Shown in pieces: positions 7,982 through 16,881 of a stretch of DNA of 64,000 bases. The stretch is taken from NCBI GenBank assembly GCA_020847985.1, contig JADLBC010000060.1, forward strand, positions 1 through 64,000, written 5' to 3'. The notes under the pieces were generated by a model. That model made no database searches. It saw only the letters and a program-made list of their open reading frames with translations, and was not told the origin of the DNA. The first letter of the stretch is position 1. The number at the start of each line of letters is the position of its first letter. The DNA comes from Dehalococcoidia bacterium. GTDB taxonomy: Bacteria > Chloroflexota > Dehalococcoidia > Tepidiformales > Tepidiformaceae. The position numbers were made by a program, and so were the translations under genes.

Positions 7982-9079
7982 CTAGGTATGCAACCCTGTG
8001 CTCCGCACGGCGGCTTCGACCACGGCCGCGCATTGCAGCATCTCGGGGATGACGAGGTATTCGTCCTTCGTGTGCTGGTTGTAGCCGCCTCGCCCGATGA
8101 CGACGCTGGCGATGCCGTGGCCGCGGAAGACGTTGCCGTCGGTGCCGCCCCCGACGGGATGCGGGTCGGGGGCGAAGCCGAGGCCGCCAAGAACGGCGAA
8201 GATGAGGTCCGCCGCCGGGTCGCCCGCTTCGAGCTTGTAGCCGGGGTAGCCCATGTGGAAGTGCGCATCGATGCGCGCCTCGGGATGCCGTGCGCGGACG
8301 TCGTCGAGGTGGGCCTTCGCGCGGGAAACGAGCGCATCGACCTTCTCGAACTCCATGCTGCGCATCTCGCCTTCGACTTCGCAGTGTTCGGGGACGGCGT
8401 TGCGCACGAGCCCGCCGTGAATGGTGCCGACGTTGCCGGTGGTTTCGAAGTCGATGCGCCCCTGGGGCATGCCGAGCACGGCCTCGGCAGCGATCGTGAT
8501 CGCGGGGATGCCCTTCTCGGGCTCGACCCCGGCGTGGGCGGCGCGCCCCTGCACGGCGATGCTGTAGGTGAAGTGATACGGCGCCTGGCCCTGGATCGAA
8601 GACGGCGGGCCGCCCGAATCGATCACGATGGCGACTTTCGCGGTCAGCCGGCTGTAGTCCATATTCGTGGCGCCGACGAGTCCAACCTCTTCGCCGCGGC
8701 TGATCGCGACCTCGATCGGGCGCGTGGCGGCGGCGTCTTCGTTCGCCGAGCGGATGACCTCGAGGACGACGGCGCAGCCGGCCTTGTTGTCGGCGCCGAG
8801 GATGGTGGTGCCGTCGCTACGGATGATGTCGGGGCCATCCCAGACCGGGCGGATGCCGCGCCCCGGTTCGACGGTGTCCATGTGCGCGGAGAGGAGGATG
8901 GGCTCGCCCACGCCGTCGCGCCGCCCGAGGACGTTGCCGTGGGCATCCTGCGAGGCATCGACGCCCAGCGCGCGGAGGCGGCGCACGAGCTCCTCGGCGA
9001 TGGCGTCTTCGTCGCCGGAGGGGCTGTCGATGGCCACAAGCTCAAGGAACTCCTGGACGAGGCGGTCGCGATTGATCAT
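7982..9079 (-). CDS. M20-family metallopeptidase (peptidase-T-like)
   Basis: This 365-residue di-zinc exopeptidase has the expected metal-binding residues: SAHMDTV (His, Asp), GADNKAG (bridging Asp), the catalytic Glu pair in SRGEEVGLVGA, VIDSGG (Asp) and a C-terminal NQHTKDEYL His. The inserted dimerisation (lid) domain is also present (AVQGRAAHAGVEPEKGI). This layout matches the PepT-like branch of clan MH. The ATG at 9079 is used because the 102-residue ORF extension upstream is Arg/Ser-rich and overlaps the intergenic hairpin. It probably trims peptides in the cytoplasm, possibly linked to peptide import elsewhere in the window. Confidence 0.88.
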   Translation of the reverse strand: MINRDRLVQEFLELVAIDSPSGDEDAIAEELVRRLRALGVDASQDAHGNVLGRRDGVGEPILLSAHMDTVEPGRGIRPVWDGPDIIRSDGTTILGADNKAGCAVVLEVIRSANEDAAATRPIEVAISRGEEVGLVGATNMDYSRLTAKVAIVIDSGGPPSSIQGQAPYHFTYSIAVQGRAAHAGVEPEKGIPAITIAAEAVLGMPQGRIDFETTGNVGTIHGGLVRNAVPEHCEVEGEMRSMEFEKVDALVSRAKAHLDDVRARHPEARIDAHFHMGYPGYKLEAGDPAADLIFAVLGGLGFAPDPHPVGGGTDGNVFRGHGIASVVIGRGGYNQHTKDEYLVIPEMLQCAAVVEAAVRSTGLHT

Positions 9080-9134
9080 CGGGCGGCTCCGGGCGGTTGC
9101 TATCGCGAAGGATAGCGGCAGGCCCGGAAACGTG

Positions 9135-9162
9135 ACGAGGCGGCCCCTTCGGACCGCCTCGT
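9135..9162 (-). terminator. Hairpin downstream of DAHP synthase
   Basis: ACGAGGCGG (9135-9143) pairs perfectly with CCGCCTCGT (9154-9162) around a 10-base loop. On the minus strand it lies about 25 bases beyond the DAHP synthase stop and is followed by CACGTTTCC, a weak T-rich tail. It is probably a Rho-independent-like terminator or an mRNA-stabilising hairpin separating DAHP synthase from the M20 peptidase gene. Confidence 0.5.
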
Positions 9163-9185
9163 GATGTGCGAAACCGGGTATAGCG

Positions 9186-10277
9186 CTACTTCGCGCCCAC
9201 GCCCACGCGCTTCGACCCGCCCGTTTCGTAGCCAACTTCGCCGAGCAACCCGTGGATGGAGCGGCAGTGGCTGACGATGCGGCCGGCATCGCGGCCCACG
9301 GCCTGCTTGCCATCGCAGAGCGCCTCGGCCGGGTTCGAATGGATGTCGAACTCGATGCCGTTCGCGCCCGCGGCGACGAAGCCATAGGCCACGCGCTCGA
9401 CGAGCTTGCGGTCGCCGGAGGAGTGGCTCGGGTCGGCGATGAGCGGGAGGTGGGAGCGCTGCCGCACGAGCGGAATCATCGAGATGTCGGCGGCGAAGCG
9501 CGTCTCCGTCTCGAACGACTTGATGCCGCGATAGCAGAGGATGACGTTGGGGTTGCCGTGCGCGGTCGAACGGCCGGCGCGGTCCACGCCCGACATGATG
9601 TAGGCGGCGGCGCAGAGCCACTCCGTCATGTCGTTGCCGAAGCCGTGCTTGAGCACCACTGGCACCTGCACGCGCGAAAGCTCCTCCAGCAGCGGCGAGT
9701 ACTGCGCGCTGCGGGCGCCGATCTGGAGGATGTCGATCCCCGCCTTGAGGAACGCGTCCAGGTGGCGGAGGTCGATGAGTTCGGAGACAGTCGGCAGCCC
9801 GGTCTCAGCCTTCATGGCGGCGGCGATTTCGAGGCCGCGGTCGATATCGAGGCCGCGGTAGTCGTAGGGGCTGGTGCGGGACTTGTCCACGAAGGCGCGC
9901 AGGACATCGACGCCGGCTTCCTTCGACATGCGCGCCGAGTCCAGTGCCTGCTGTTCGCTTTCGATCGCGCAGGGGCCGCCGAACACGGTCAGGTGGTCGC
10001 CACCGATCTTCTGGCCGCTGGCCAGCGTGATGACGGTGTCCTCCGGCTGGAACTGGCGGCTCGCGTCCTTGTACTTGACGCTGATGCGGATCACGCGGTC
10101 GACGCCGGGCAGCTCGGTGATGCGGCCTTCGTCGATGATGCCGGCGATGCCCTTGACGCCGATGACGGTGGTGTCGCCTTCGATGGTCTCGCAGCGCAGG
10201 CCGTAGTCGCGCGTAATGCGGTCGATGACTCGCTGGGTCTGTTCGCCGGACGCACCCGGCGCCATGTGGATGATCAT
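9186..10277 (-). CDS. aroF: 3-deoxy-7-phosphoheptulonate (DAHP) synthase
   Basis: This enzyme catalyses the first step of the shikimate pathway, condensing phosphoenolpyruvate with erythrose 4-phosphate. The 363-residue protein has an N-terminal ferredoxin-like regulatory domain (residues about 1-70, MIIHMAPGASGEQTQRVIDR) as in the short Thermotoga/Bacillus class. The KDO8P-synthase-like TIM barrel follows, with GGPCAIESEQQ, AFVDKSRTSPYDYRG, LQIGARSAQ, VVLKHGFG and DPSHSSGDR. The ATG at 10277 is the only sensible start. No chorismate mutase fusion is visible. It is divergent from the methyltransferase gene. Confidence 0.95.
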   Translation of the reverse strand: MIIHMAPGASGEQTQRVIDRITRDYGLRCETIEGDTTVIGVKGIAGIIDEGRITELPGVDRVIRISVKYKDASRQFQPEDTVITLASGQKIGGDHLTVFGGPCAIESEQQALDSARMSKEAGVDVLRAFVDKSRTSPYDYRGLDIDRGLEIAAAMKAETGLPTVSELIDLRHLDAFLKAGIDILQIGARSAQYSPLLEELSRVQVPVVLKHGFGNDMTEWLCAAAYIMSGVDRAGRSTAHGNPNVILCYRGIKSFETETRFAADISMIPLVRQRSHLPLIADPSHSSGDRKLVERVAYGFVAAGANGIEFDIHSNPAEALCDGKQAVGRDAGRIVSHCRSIHGLLGEVGYETGGSKRVGVGAK

Positions 10278-10412
10278 TCGTGGAAGCCCCGGTTATGTTG
10301 AAGGACCATTGTGGCCCGGGGCCCGGTTATGGGCGAAGCGCATGGTAAGGCGCTGCCGCGGTGCCGCTGCTCCGCGTTCGCCCGTGCCCCGGCGCGACCG
10401 TACAGTGAATCC

Positions 10413-11654
10413 ATGGGCCGCCGTTCCCGCCGAGCTTCCACCAATCTCACACCCGCACCGGGCGAGGTGCTGGCCCTCCGCTGCGGGCCGATCGTCTCGG
10501 GCGGCGCTACGCTCGCCCACCTCGAGGATGGGCGCGTCGTGCTGGTCGCCTTCGCCGCCCCCGGCGAGCTCGTCGAAGCGACCGTCGACCGGCCCCACGC
10601 GGATTATGTCGAGGCGCACGTCACAAAGGTGATCGAAGCGTCCGCCGACCGCGTGGAGCCGCCGTGTCCCGTCTTCGGGCAGTGCGGCGGGTGCCAGCTC
10701 CAGCACCTTGCCCACCCGGCGCAGCTTGCGGCGAAGGAAGCGGTGGTGCGCGAGCAGCTGCGGCGCATCGGTCACCTCGACGACAGCGTCGTGCGCCCGA
10801 TTCGCGGCGCGGAGCACCCCTGGGCGTACCGCAACCACGTGCGCTTTTCGACCGGCAAGCTCTACGGCGATGTCGGTTTCATGGCCCGCGGCGGACGGCC
10901 GCTGCTCAAGATCGACCACTGCCCCATCGCCGACCCATGGGTGAACGAACTGCTGCCGCGGCTCCAGGGACGGGGGAGCGGGCTGCATCAGATCCAGGTG
11001 CGCCGTGGTGCCACCACGGGGAGCTTCCTTGTCTACCCCGCCATCCCCGGCATGGAAGCCGAGACCGGCCAGAAGGCGTACCTGGAGGAGTTGGCGGGTA
11101 CGAAGTTCCAGGTAAGCGCCTCCGCGTTCTTCCAGGTGAACCACGCCCAGGCCGAGGAGATGGCCCGTCTCGTGGGCGAGGCGCTCCCGGCGCGGGGCGA
11201 CCTGCTCGTCGATGCCTTCGCCGGCGTGGGCACCTTCGCCGTGCTCTTCGCCGAACGGTTCCGGCGGGTGCTCGCGATCGAGGAATCGCACGCGGCGGCG
11301 AAGGATGCGCACGAGAACGTCATCCAGGCGCCGAATGTGCAGGTCAAGGCGGGCAAGGTCGAGGACATCCTCCCGCTGCTCGACACGGCCCCGGACGCCA
11401 TCCTGCTGGACCCGCCCCGCCCGGGCTGCTACCCGACCGTGCTGGAGGCGATCATCCGCTTCCGGCCGTCCGTCGTGGTGTACGTCTCGTGCAATCCCGC
11501 GACGCTCGCGCGCGACCTGCGCGTGCTCGTGGACGGCGGCTACCGGGTGGACCATGTGACGCCGCTGGACATGTTCCCCCAGACGGGGCACATCGAATGC
11601 GTGACCCGGCTTTCGCTGGCGGACCCTTCGCCGGCGGACCCTTCGCCCGCGTGA
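10413..11654 (+). CDS. RlmD/TrmA-family (uracil-C5) RNA methyltransferase
   Basis: This 413-residue SAM-dependent RNA methyltransferase methylates C5 of a uracil in rRNA or tRNA. It has an N-terminal TRAM-like barrel, an iron-sulfur cluster motif CPVFGQCGGCQLQHL (about residues 83-97), the SAM-binding block DAFAGVGTFAVLFA, the LDPPRPGC motif IV and the catalytic VSCNPATLARD. The ATG at 10413 (MGRRSRRAST) is preferred to the upstream start at 10311. The final 12 residues are LADPSPADPSPA, produced by a perfect 15-base tandem duplication. The GTG of maf overlaps its stop as GTGA. RlmCD-type versus TrmA-type specificity cannot be separated by eye. Confidence 0.9.
   Translation: MGRRSRRASTNLTPAPGEVLALRCGPIVSGGATLAHLEDGRVVLVAFAAPGELVEATVDRPHADYVEAHVTKVIEASADRVEPPCPVFGQCGGCQLQHLAHPAQLAAKEAVVREQLRRIGHLDDSVVRPIRGAEHPWAYRNHVRFSTGKLYGDVGFMARGGRPLLKIDHCPIADPWVNELLPRLQGRGSGLHQIQVRRGATTGSFLVYPAIPGMEAETGQKAYLEELAGTKFQVSASAFFQVNHAQAEEMARLVGEALPARGDLLVDAFAGVGTFAVLFAERFRRVLAIEESHAAAKDAHENVIQAPNVQVKAGKVEDILPLLDTAPDAILLDPPRPGCYPTVLEAIIRFRPSVVVYVSCNPATLARDLRVLVDGGYRVDHVTPLDMFPQTGHIECVTRLSLADPSPADPSPA
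11618..11647 (+). repeat. 15-bp perfect tandem duplication at the end of the methyltransferase gene
   Basis: GGCGGACCCTTCGCC occurs twice head to tail (11618-11632 and 11633-11647), coding ADPSP twice just before the stop. It looks like a recent in-frame slippage duplication in a dispensable tail. Confidence 0.9.
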
Positions 11655-12268
11655 GGCGCGTCGTGCTCGCCTCGGCCTCTCCCCGGCGGCGCGAGCTGTT
11701 GCGTGCGCTGCTGCCCGCTTTCGAAGCCGCCGCCTCGGATGCGCCGGAGCCGTTCGAGGGCAGCCCCATCGAGGACGCCGAACGGCTCGCGCTGGCGAAG
11801 GCCGGCGCCCTGCGCGCTGCTTACCCCGGCGCCGTGCTCATCGGCGCCGACACGATCGTCTTCGATGGGCCCACGGCCTACGCGAAGCCGGAGGACGCCG
11901 CCGACGCCGTTCGCATGCTGCGCGAACTGCGCGGCCGCGAGCATGGCGTCGTGACGGGCGTGGCGGTCGTCGATGGCATGAACGCCGCCGCCGGGCACTG
12001 CCTCAGCCGCGTGACCATGGCGGCCCTGCCCGAGAGCGTCATCGCGGAATATGTCGCGAGCGGCCGTCCGCTCGACAAGGCCGGCGCGTACGCGATCCAG
12101 GACGAGGACGTGCCCACCGTCGCGCACCTGGATGGGTGCTACTGCAACGTCATGGGGCTCCCGCTGTGGACACTGCGGCGGATGCTGATCGCCGCCGGGG
12201 TCGATGCCGCCGGCCCGGGCGAGACCTACGCGCGTTGCACCTCCTGCCCCGACCGCGACGGCGGCTGA
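11651..12268 (+). CDS. maf: Maf-family nucleotide pyrophosphatase
   Basis: This Maf/YhdE-family pyrophosphatase removes pyrophosphate from non-canonical or modified nucleoside triphosphates (house-cleaning). The 205-residue product has the N-terminal LASASPRRRELL motif, the IGADTIVFDG segment, the RELRGREHGVVTGVAV block and the C-terminal DKAGAYAIQ plus CYCNVMGLPL signature. The GTG start overlaps the upstream stop (GTGA). It carries a short extra C-terminal tail with CTSCPD. The large ORF from 10664 includes the out-of-frame shadow of the previous gene and should not be read as one protein. Confidence 0.9.
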   Translation: MRRVVLASASPRRRELLRALLPAFEAAASDAPEPFEGSPIEDAERLALAKAGALRAAYPGAVLIGADTIVFDGPTAYAKPEDAADAVRMLRELRGREHGVVTGVAVVDGMNAAAGHCLSRVTMAALPESVIAEYVASGRPLDKAGAYAIQDEDVPTVAHLDGCYCNVMGLPLWTLRRMLIAAGVDAAGPGETYARCTSCPDRDGG

Positions 12269-12328
12269 ACCCCCACACCGCCCGCTTCGCCCGCTAGAAT
12301 GCCGCCACCAACGGAGGGAAGCTGCGTC

Positions 12329-13096
12329 ATGGCCTACATCGATCGGGACGGGGTGAAGATCCACTACGAGGTGGCCGGGAGCGGCCCGGCGGTCGTGCTG
12401 AGCCACGGCTACAGCGCCACGGCGGGAATGTGGCGGCCACAGGTGCCCGTGCTGAGCGAGCGCTACCGCGTCATCACCTGGGACATGCGCGGCCACGGTG
12501 AGAGCGACAGCCCGGACGACGGCTCGCTCTATTCGGAAGCGCACTCCTGCGCCGACCTCGCCGCGATCCTGGGCGAACTGGGCATCGCGAAGGCCGTCAT
12601 CGGCGGGCTTTCGCTCGGCGGCTACACGTCGCTCGCGTTCAACGTCCGCTACCCGGCGATGGTGCAGGCGCTCATGCTCTTCGACACCGGCCCGGGGTAT
12701 CGCAACCCGAAGGCGCGCGATGGCTGGAACGAGACCGCCGAGCGCCGCGCCGTGAACTTCGAGACAAAGGGACTGGACGCGCTCGGAGGGAGCGCGGAGG
12801 TCCGCGTGAGCACGCACCGTTCGGCCCAGGGGCTGGCGCACGCCGCGCGGGGCATGCTCGCCCAGTTCGATTCGCGCATCATCGAGTCGCTCGACTCCAT
12901 CGCTGTGCCCACGCTCGTGCTCGTCGGCGACCGTGACGAACCGTTCCTTGGCGCGACGGACTACATGGCGAACAAGATCCCGAACGCGACGAAGGCCGTC
13001 ATCACCGATGCGGGCCACGCCTCGAACCTGGACCAGCCGGAGCAGTTCAACCGCGTCGTCCTGGAATTCCTGGATGGGCTCAGTCTCGGGGGATGA
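12329..13096 (+). CDS. Alpha/beta-fold hydrolase
   Basis: This 255-residue hydrolase has a complete catalytic triad: nucleophile Ser in GLSLGGYTS, acid in LVGDRDEPF and His in DAGHASNLDQPEQF. The oxyanion loop is LSHGYSA. The ATG at 12329 lies after ACGGAGGGAA, a good ribosome-binding site, so the extension to 12299 is rejected. It resembles small esterases and 3-oxoadipate enol-lactonase-like enzymes. The real substrate is unknown. The YjbQ gene begins on its stop codon. Confidence 0.88.
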   Translation: MAYIDRDGVKIHYEVAGSGPAVVLSHGYSATAGMWRPQVPVLSERYRVITWDMRGHGESDSPDDGSLYSEAHSCADLAAILGELGIAKAVIGGLSLGGYTSLAFNVRYPAMVQALMLFDTGPGYRNPKARDGWNETAERRAVNFETKGLDALGGSAEVRVSTHRSAQGLAHAARGMLAQFDSRIIESLDSIAVPTLVLVGDRDEPFLGATDYMANKIPNATKAVITDAGHASNLDQPEQFNRVVLEFLDGLSLGG

Positions 13097-13488
13097 TGCG
13101 CGCGACCATCACGCTGCGCACGAACGCGCGCGAGGAACTCATCGACGTCACCGAGCGCGTGCGCGCGACGCTGCGCATGGCGAACGCGGGCGACGGCGTC
13201 GTGACGCTGTTCGTGCCGCACACCACGGCGGCGATCACGGTCAACGAAAACGCGGACCCGGCGGTGCAACGGGACATGATCGGCTGGCTCGCGCGGCTGG
13301 TCCCGCACGAGGCGCCGTTCGCGCACGCCGAAGGCAACAGCGACGCGCACATTAAGGCGAGCCTTGTGGGGCCATCCGTGCAGGTGCCGTTCGTGAGCGG
13401 GCGCATGCTGCTCGGGCAGTGGCAGGGCATCTATTTCTGCGAATTCGACGGGCCCCGCGAACGCCAACTTGAGGCCGTCTTCGCGTAA
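13093..13488 (+). CDS. YjbQ / UPF0047 family protein
   Basis: This 131-residue protein has the complete UPF0047 signature: VTLFVPHTTAAITVNENADP and QGIYFCEFDGPRER. Members have weak thiamine-phosphate synthase activity in vitro and are often annotated as a secondary thiamine-phosphate synthase. The biological role is still unclear. It starts at ATG 13093, overlapping the hydrolase stop, or at the adjacent ATG 13096. Confidence 0.9.
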   Translation: MMRATITLRTNAREELIDVTERVRATLRMANAGDGVVTLFVPHTTAAITVNENADPAVQRDMIGWLARLVPHEAPFAHAEGNSDAHIKASLVGPSVQVPFVSGRMLLGQWQGIYFCEFDGPRERQLEAVFA

Positions 13489-13533
13489 CGCGGTCGCGCG
13501 CGGTAGGCCGGGCGCCGCCGTACACTCGAACGC

Positions 13534-14931
13534 ATGACCGAAGAAGCCCCCACGCGCGTCGAGCACGACGCCATCGGCGAGTTCGCCGTCCCCGCCAGCG
13601 CCTACTACGGCGTCGACACGGCGCGCGCCGCCGGAAACTTTCCCATCAGTGGCCTGCGGCTCCCCCGGCCGTTCGTGCGCGCACTGGGGAACATCAAGCG
13701 CGCCGCCGCGCTCGCGAATCGCGACCTCGGGTTGCTCTCGCACGAGCACGCCGGCGCCATCGTCACCGCCGCGCGCGAAGTGATGGCCGGGGATTGGGAC
13801 GCCGAGTTCGTGGTCGATGTCTTCCAGACCGGCTCCGGCACTTCGACCAACATGAACGCGAACGAGGTGATCGCGAACCGCGCGAACGAAATCCTCGGGG
13901 GAGGCCCGAAGGGCGTGTCCACGCCCATCCATCCCAACGACCACGTGAACAAGGGCCAGTCGTCGAACGACGTCATCCCAACGGCGCTGCACCTCGCCGC
14001 GATGGTGGAGACGCAGCGCCGCCTGCTGCCCGCGCTCTACAAGCTGGAGGCGTCGCTCCAGGCGAAGGCGACGCAGTTCGACGCTGTGGTGAAGACGGGC
14101 CGCACGCACCTCATGGACGCAACACCGATCCGGCTCGGGCAGGAGTTCCGGGGGTATGCCGGGCAGGCCGAACGCGCTCGCCGGCGGGTCACGGTCGCGG
14201 GCGAGGCGCTGCGCGAAGTCGCGCTCGGCGGGACCGCCGTGGGCACGGGGGTGAACACCCATCGCGAGTTCGCCGCCCGCGCCATCGCCTACCTCAACGA
14301 AGGGGAGCGGCTCCAGCTGCGCGAGACGAACAACCACTTCCAGGCGCAGGCAACCATGGACGCCGTTGTGGAGGCGAGCGGTGAGCTGCGAACAGTGGCG
14401 GTTTCGCTGCTGAAGATCGCGAACGACATCCGGCTCATGGGCAGCGGGCCGCGGGCGGGACTGTACGAGGTCGCACTCCCCGCGCTGCAGCCGGGTAGTT
14501 CGATCATGCCCGGGAAGGTGAATCCGGTGATCCCGGAGGCCGTCGTGCAGGTCGCCGCACAGGTGGTAGGCAACGACGCCACCATAGCGATGGCGGGGCA
14601 GTGGGGATTCTTCGAACTGAACACGATGTGGCCCGTGGCCGCCCACAACCTGCTCCAGTCCATCGCGCTGCTCACCAGCGCCGCCGGCGTCTTCGCGGAG
14701 AAATGCATCGACGGGCTGGAGGCGACGGAGAACGGCCCGCGCATGGTCGAGGAGGGGCTGAGCATCGGCACGCCGCTCGCGGGCGTGATCGGTTACGACG
14801 CCGCGGCCGAACTCGCGAACGAAGCCTTCCGCACCGGCCGCACGATTCGCGACCTCGCGACCGAACGGGCGGTGGCGCCCCCGGCCGACCTCGCGCGCCT
14901 GCTCGACGCACGCCGCATGACGGGGGAGTAG
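13534..14931 (+). CDS. fumC: Class II fumarate hydratase
   Basis: This enzyme reversibly hydrates fumarate to (S)-malate in the TCA cycle. The 465-residue length is typical of FumC. The superfamily signature GSSIMPGKVNP (residues about 321-331) is intact. TGSGTSTNMNANEVIANRA, HPNDHVNKGQSSNDVIPTA and KTGRTHLMDATPI contribute the other active-site segments, and the catalytic Ser is in the GSSIMPG loop. It is the last gene of the plus-strand group. Its stop lies four bases from the stop of the convergent gene. Confidence 0.96.
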   Translation: MTEEAPTRVEHDAIGEFAVPASAYYGVDTARAAGNFPISGLRLPRPFVRALGNIKRAAALANRDLGLLSHEHAGAIVTAAREVMAGDWDAEFVVDVFQTGSGTSTNMNANEVIANRANEILGGGPKGVSTPIHPNDHVNKGQSSNDVIPTALHLAAMVETQRRLLPALYKLEASLQAKATQFDAVVKTGRTHLMDATPIRLGQEFRGYAGQAERARRRVTVAGEALREVALGGTAVGTGVNTHREFAARAIAYLNEGERLQLRETNNHFQAQATMDAVVEASGELRTVAVSLLKIANDIRLMGSGPRAGLYEVALPALQPGSSIMPGKVNPVIPEAVVQVAAQVVGNDATIAMAGQWGFFELNTMWPVAAHNLLQSIALLTSAAGVFAEKCIDGLEATENGPRMVEEGLSIGTPLAGVIGYDAAAELANEAFRTGRTIRDLATERAVAPPADLARLLDARRMTGE

Positions 14932-14935
14932 CGGC

Positions 14936-15454
14936 TCAGTCGAGGGCGTTGCGCAGCCGCGTCCCGGAGAATTCCAGGGTCGAGGCGATGACCTCGGCCC
15001 AGAGCCCCTTGAGCCGCGGCTGCACGCGCAGGTCGACGCCTTCGTCCCGGATGCGGCCAGGCAGCCCGGTGAGCGGCTCCACGGCGAGCGGCTCCATCGC
15101 TTCGCGACTGACGTAGTGCCCGGCGGTGGCGTCGTTGAGCACGAAGCTCGCGGGCGGGAGGAGGTAGCGGTAGACCGTGGCCTCGAGCATGCGCTCCCAC
15201 CAGGCCTCCTCCAGCACCATCACGAAGCGGGAACCAGCGGCGATGCCGAACCGCTCACGGTCGGCGGCGCTGGTTCGTTCGTTCGCCCAGAAACAGGCGC
15301 GAGGGCATTCGCGCGGGACGTAGTACATGGGCGCGTGCCATGCGTCGATGGCCCACACCAGGGCATCGACCTCGGGCCGCGCCCGGGGCGAACGCGGAAC
15401 GAACCGGGCGATGCCCGGTTCGTCGCTGAAGTGGTAGAGCGGCCCCGCGGCCAC
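14936..15454 (-). CDS. DUF6886-like protein
   Basis: This 172-residue soluble protein starts LYHFSDEPGIARFVPR and contains ALVWAIDAWHAPMYYVPRECPRACFW. I recognise this pattern from the actinobacterial/Chloroflexi family DUF6886, whose function is unknown. The GTG at 15454 (VAAGPLYHFS) is preferred because the N-terminal 43 residues of the longer ORF overlap the synthetase gene and are Ser/Arg-rich. It starts four bases after the ADP-forming synthetase alpha gene and probably shares its transcript. Confidence 0.65.
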   Translation of the reverse strand: MAAGPLYHFSDEPGIARFVPRSPRARPEVDALVWAIDAWHAPMYYVPRECPRACFWANERTSAADRERFGIAAGSRFVMVLEEAWWERMLEATVYRYLLPPASFVLNDATAGHYVSREAMEPLAVEPLTGLPGRIRDEGVDLRVQPRLKGLWAEVIASTLEFSGTRLRNALD

Positions 15455-15458
15455 GCTG

Positions 15459-16880
15459 TTACCGGCTGGCCCAGTAATCCGAGACCCGCCGCATGGCGTT
15501 CGCGGCGCGCTCGAAGCTCTGGAAGACGGGGATCTCCCGCTCGTGGAACTTGTGCATGATGCTGCCGATGTACTCCATCTCATGCGCGGGATGGAGGATG
15601 GCCACGAACGGCTTATCGGAGGCGTTCATGTGCGCCTTGATGATGTCGAGCGTGGTATCGAGCACCGCCGGGTTCGCCTTCCACTGGCGGGCGGCGAACA
15701 TCGCGCTCAGCTCCATGGCCATGCCGTCGATGTTCGGGTCGGCCTCGATGATGCTCAGGATCTTGTCGAGCGTCTCGGTCTTGCCCTGCACGGTGCCGGC
15801 CATATCGAGCGGGTTCTTGAAGCTCCCGCCGATGATGTTGAAGAACTCGCCCAGCGTCGCGTAGGTGCTATCGGTGAAGGCGGGCACCTCCCAACCGGCA
15901 CGCGCGAAGGCGTCGGTGATGGAGACCGACTGGCCGCCGGTCTGCGCGAGCAGCGCCATGCGGTTGCCACGCGGCTTCTTCGCCGAAAGGAGCGCCTTCA
16001 TCGTGTCGATGGTCTCGTCGAGGTTCTGGGTGGTGATGGCGCCGCACTGGCGCATCATCCCTTCCCAGATGGCCGACGGCGCGGCGAGCGAGCCCGTGTG
16101 CGACATCGTCGCGCGCGACCCGGCCTCGGTGGCGCCCCCCTTCCAGACGATGACGGGCTTGCGCTTGCAGGCTTCGCGTAGGGTCTCGAAGAACTTCCGG
16201 CCGTTGCGCACACCCTCGACGTACATGCCGATGACTTCGGTTTCGTCGTCCTGCATGAGGTAGTCGATGTAGTCCGAGACATCGAGGACGACAGCGTTGC
16301 CAATGCTGGCGCAGCGGCTCAGGCCGATGCCGTTCGCGCCAGCGACGAGGCTGAACATGATCCCGTGCGTGCCCGACTGCGAAAGGAACCCGACGCGGCC
16401 ATCGTCCGTGACGGGGGCATCGGCGTTGAAGCGCACGCCCGCCTTCGGGAGATAGAGCCCCATGCAGTTGGGGCCGACCAGGTTGAAGTTCGCTTCCTTC
16501 GCCATCTCCACGAGCTGGCCCTGGAGCTTGATGCCGAGCTCTTCGCCCGTCTCGGCGAAGCCGGAGGTGAAGAAGCCCGCGCCGCCGGCGCCGTTCGCAA
16601 TGAGGTCCTTGAGCACGAACGGCGAGACCTGCCGCGGCACCGCGACGAGGGCGTAGTCGATCGGCTCGGGGATTTCGGACATGGAGGTGACGTTCTTCAC
16701 GCCGAGGGCTTCGATGCCCGGGATCTGGGCCGGGTCGAGCTGGACGCTGTAGAGCGTGCCGCCCTTCTCCTTGAACGGCATGTTGTTGCGGAGCCACATG
16801 TACATGGGGCCCTTGTCCCCCACGACGGCGACCACCTTCGGGTTGAACATCCGGTCGAGCCTGTGCCCCGGTACGGACAT
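15459..16880 (-). CDS. ADP-forming acyl-CoA synthetase, alpha (CoA-binding/ligase) subunit
   Basis: This 473-residue protein has an N-terminal Rossmann CoA-binding domain (PKVVAVVGDKGPMYMW; VPRQVSPFVLKDL; GPNCMGLYLP), then two flavodoxin-like ligase domains (GFLSQSGTHG; MSHTGSLAAP). The His of the SHTGSLA loop corresponds to the phosphorylated His of acetate-CoA ligase (ADP-forming). The complex interconverts acyl-CoA, ADP and phosphate with acid, CoA and ATP, yielding ATP from CoA esters, or activating acids in reverse. The ATP-grasp beta subunit is encoded immediately upstream with a 1-base gap. The acyl specificity (acetyl, succinyl or longer) cannot be told. Confidence 0.88.
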   Translation of the reverse strand: MSVPGHRLDRMFNPKVVAVVGDKGPMYMWLRNNMPFKEKGGTLYSVQLDPAQIPGIEALGVKNVTSMSEIPEPIDYALVAVPRQVSPFVLKDLIANGAGGAGFFTSGFAETGEELGIKLQGQLVEMAKEANFNLVGPNCMGLYLPKAGVRFNADAPVTDDGRVGFLSQSGTHGIMFSLVAGANGIGLSRCASIGNAVVLDVSDYIDYLMQDDETEVIGMYVEGVRNGRKFFETLREACKRKPVIVWKGGATEAGSRATMSHTGSLAAPSAIWEGMMRQCGAITTQNLDETIDTMKALLSAKKPRGNRMALLAQTGGQSVSITDAFARAGWEVPAFTDSTYATLGEFFNIIGGSFKNPLDMAGTVQGKTETLDKILSIIEADPNIDGMAMELSAMFAARQWKANPAVLDTTLDIIKAHMNASDKPFVAILHPAHEMEYIGSIMHKFHEREIPVFQSFERAANAMRRVSDYWASR

Positions 16881-16881
16881 C

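Noticed and set aside
10664-11650. Upstream part of the ORF containing maf
   Set aside because: It is an out-of-frame shadow of the methyltransferase gene; real Maf sequence starts at the GTG at 11651.
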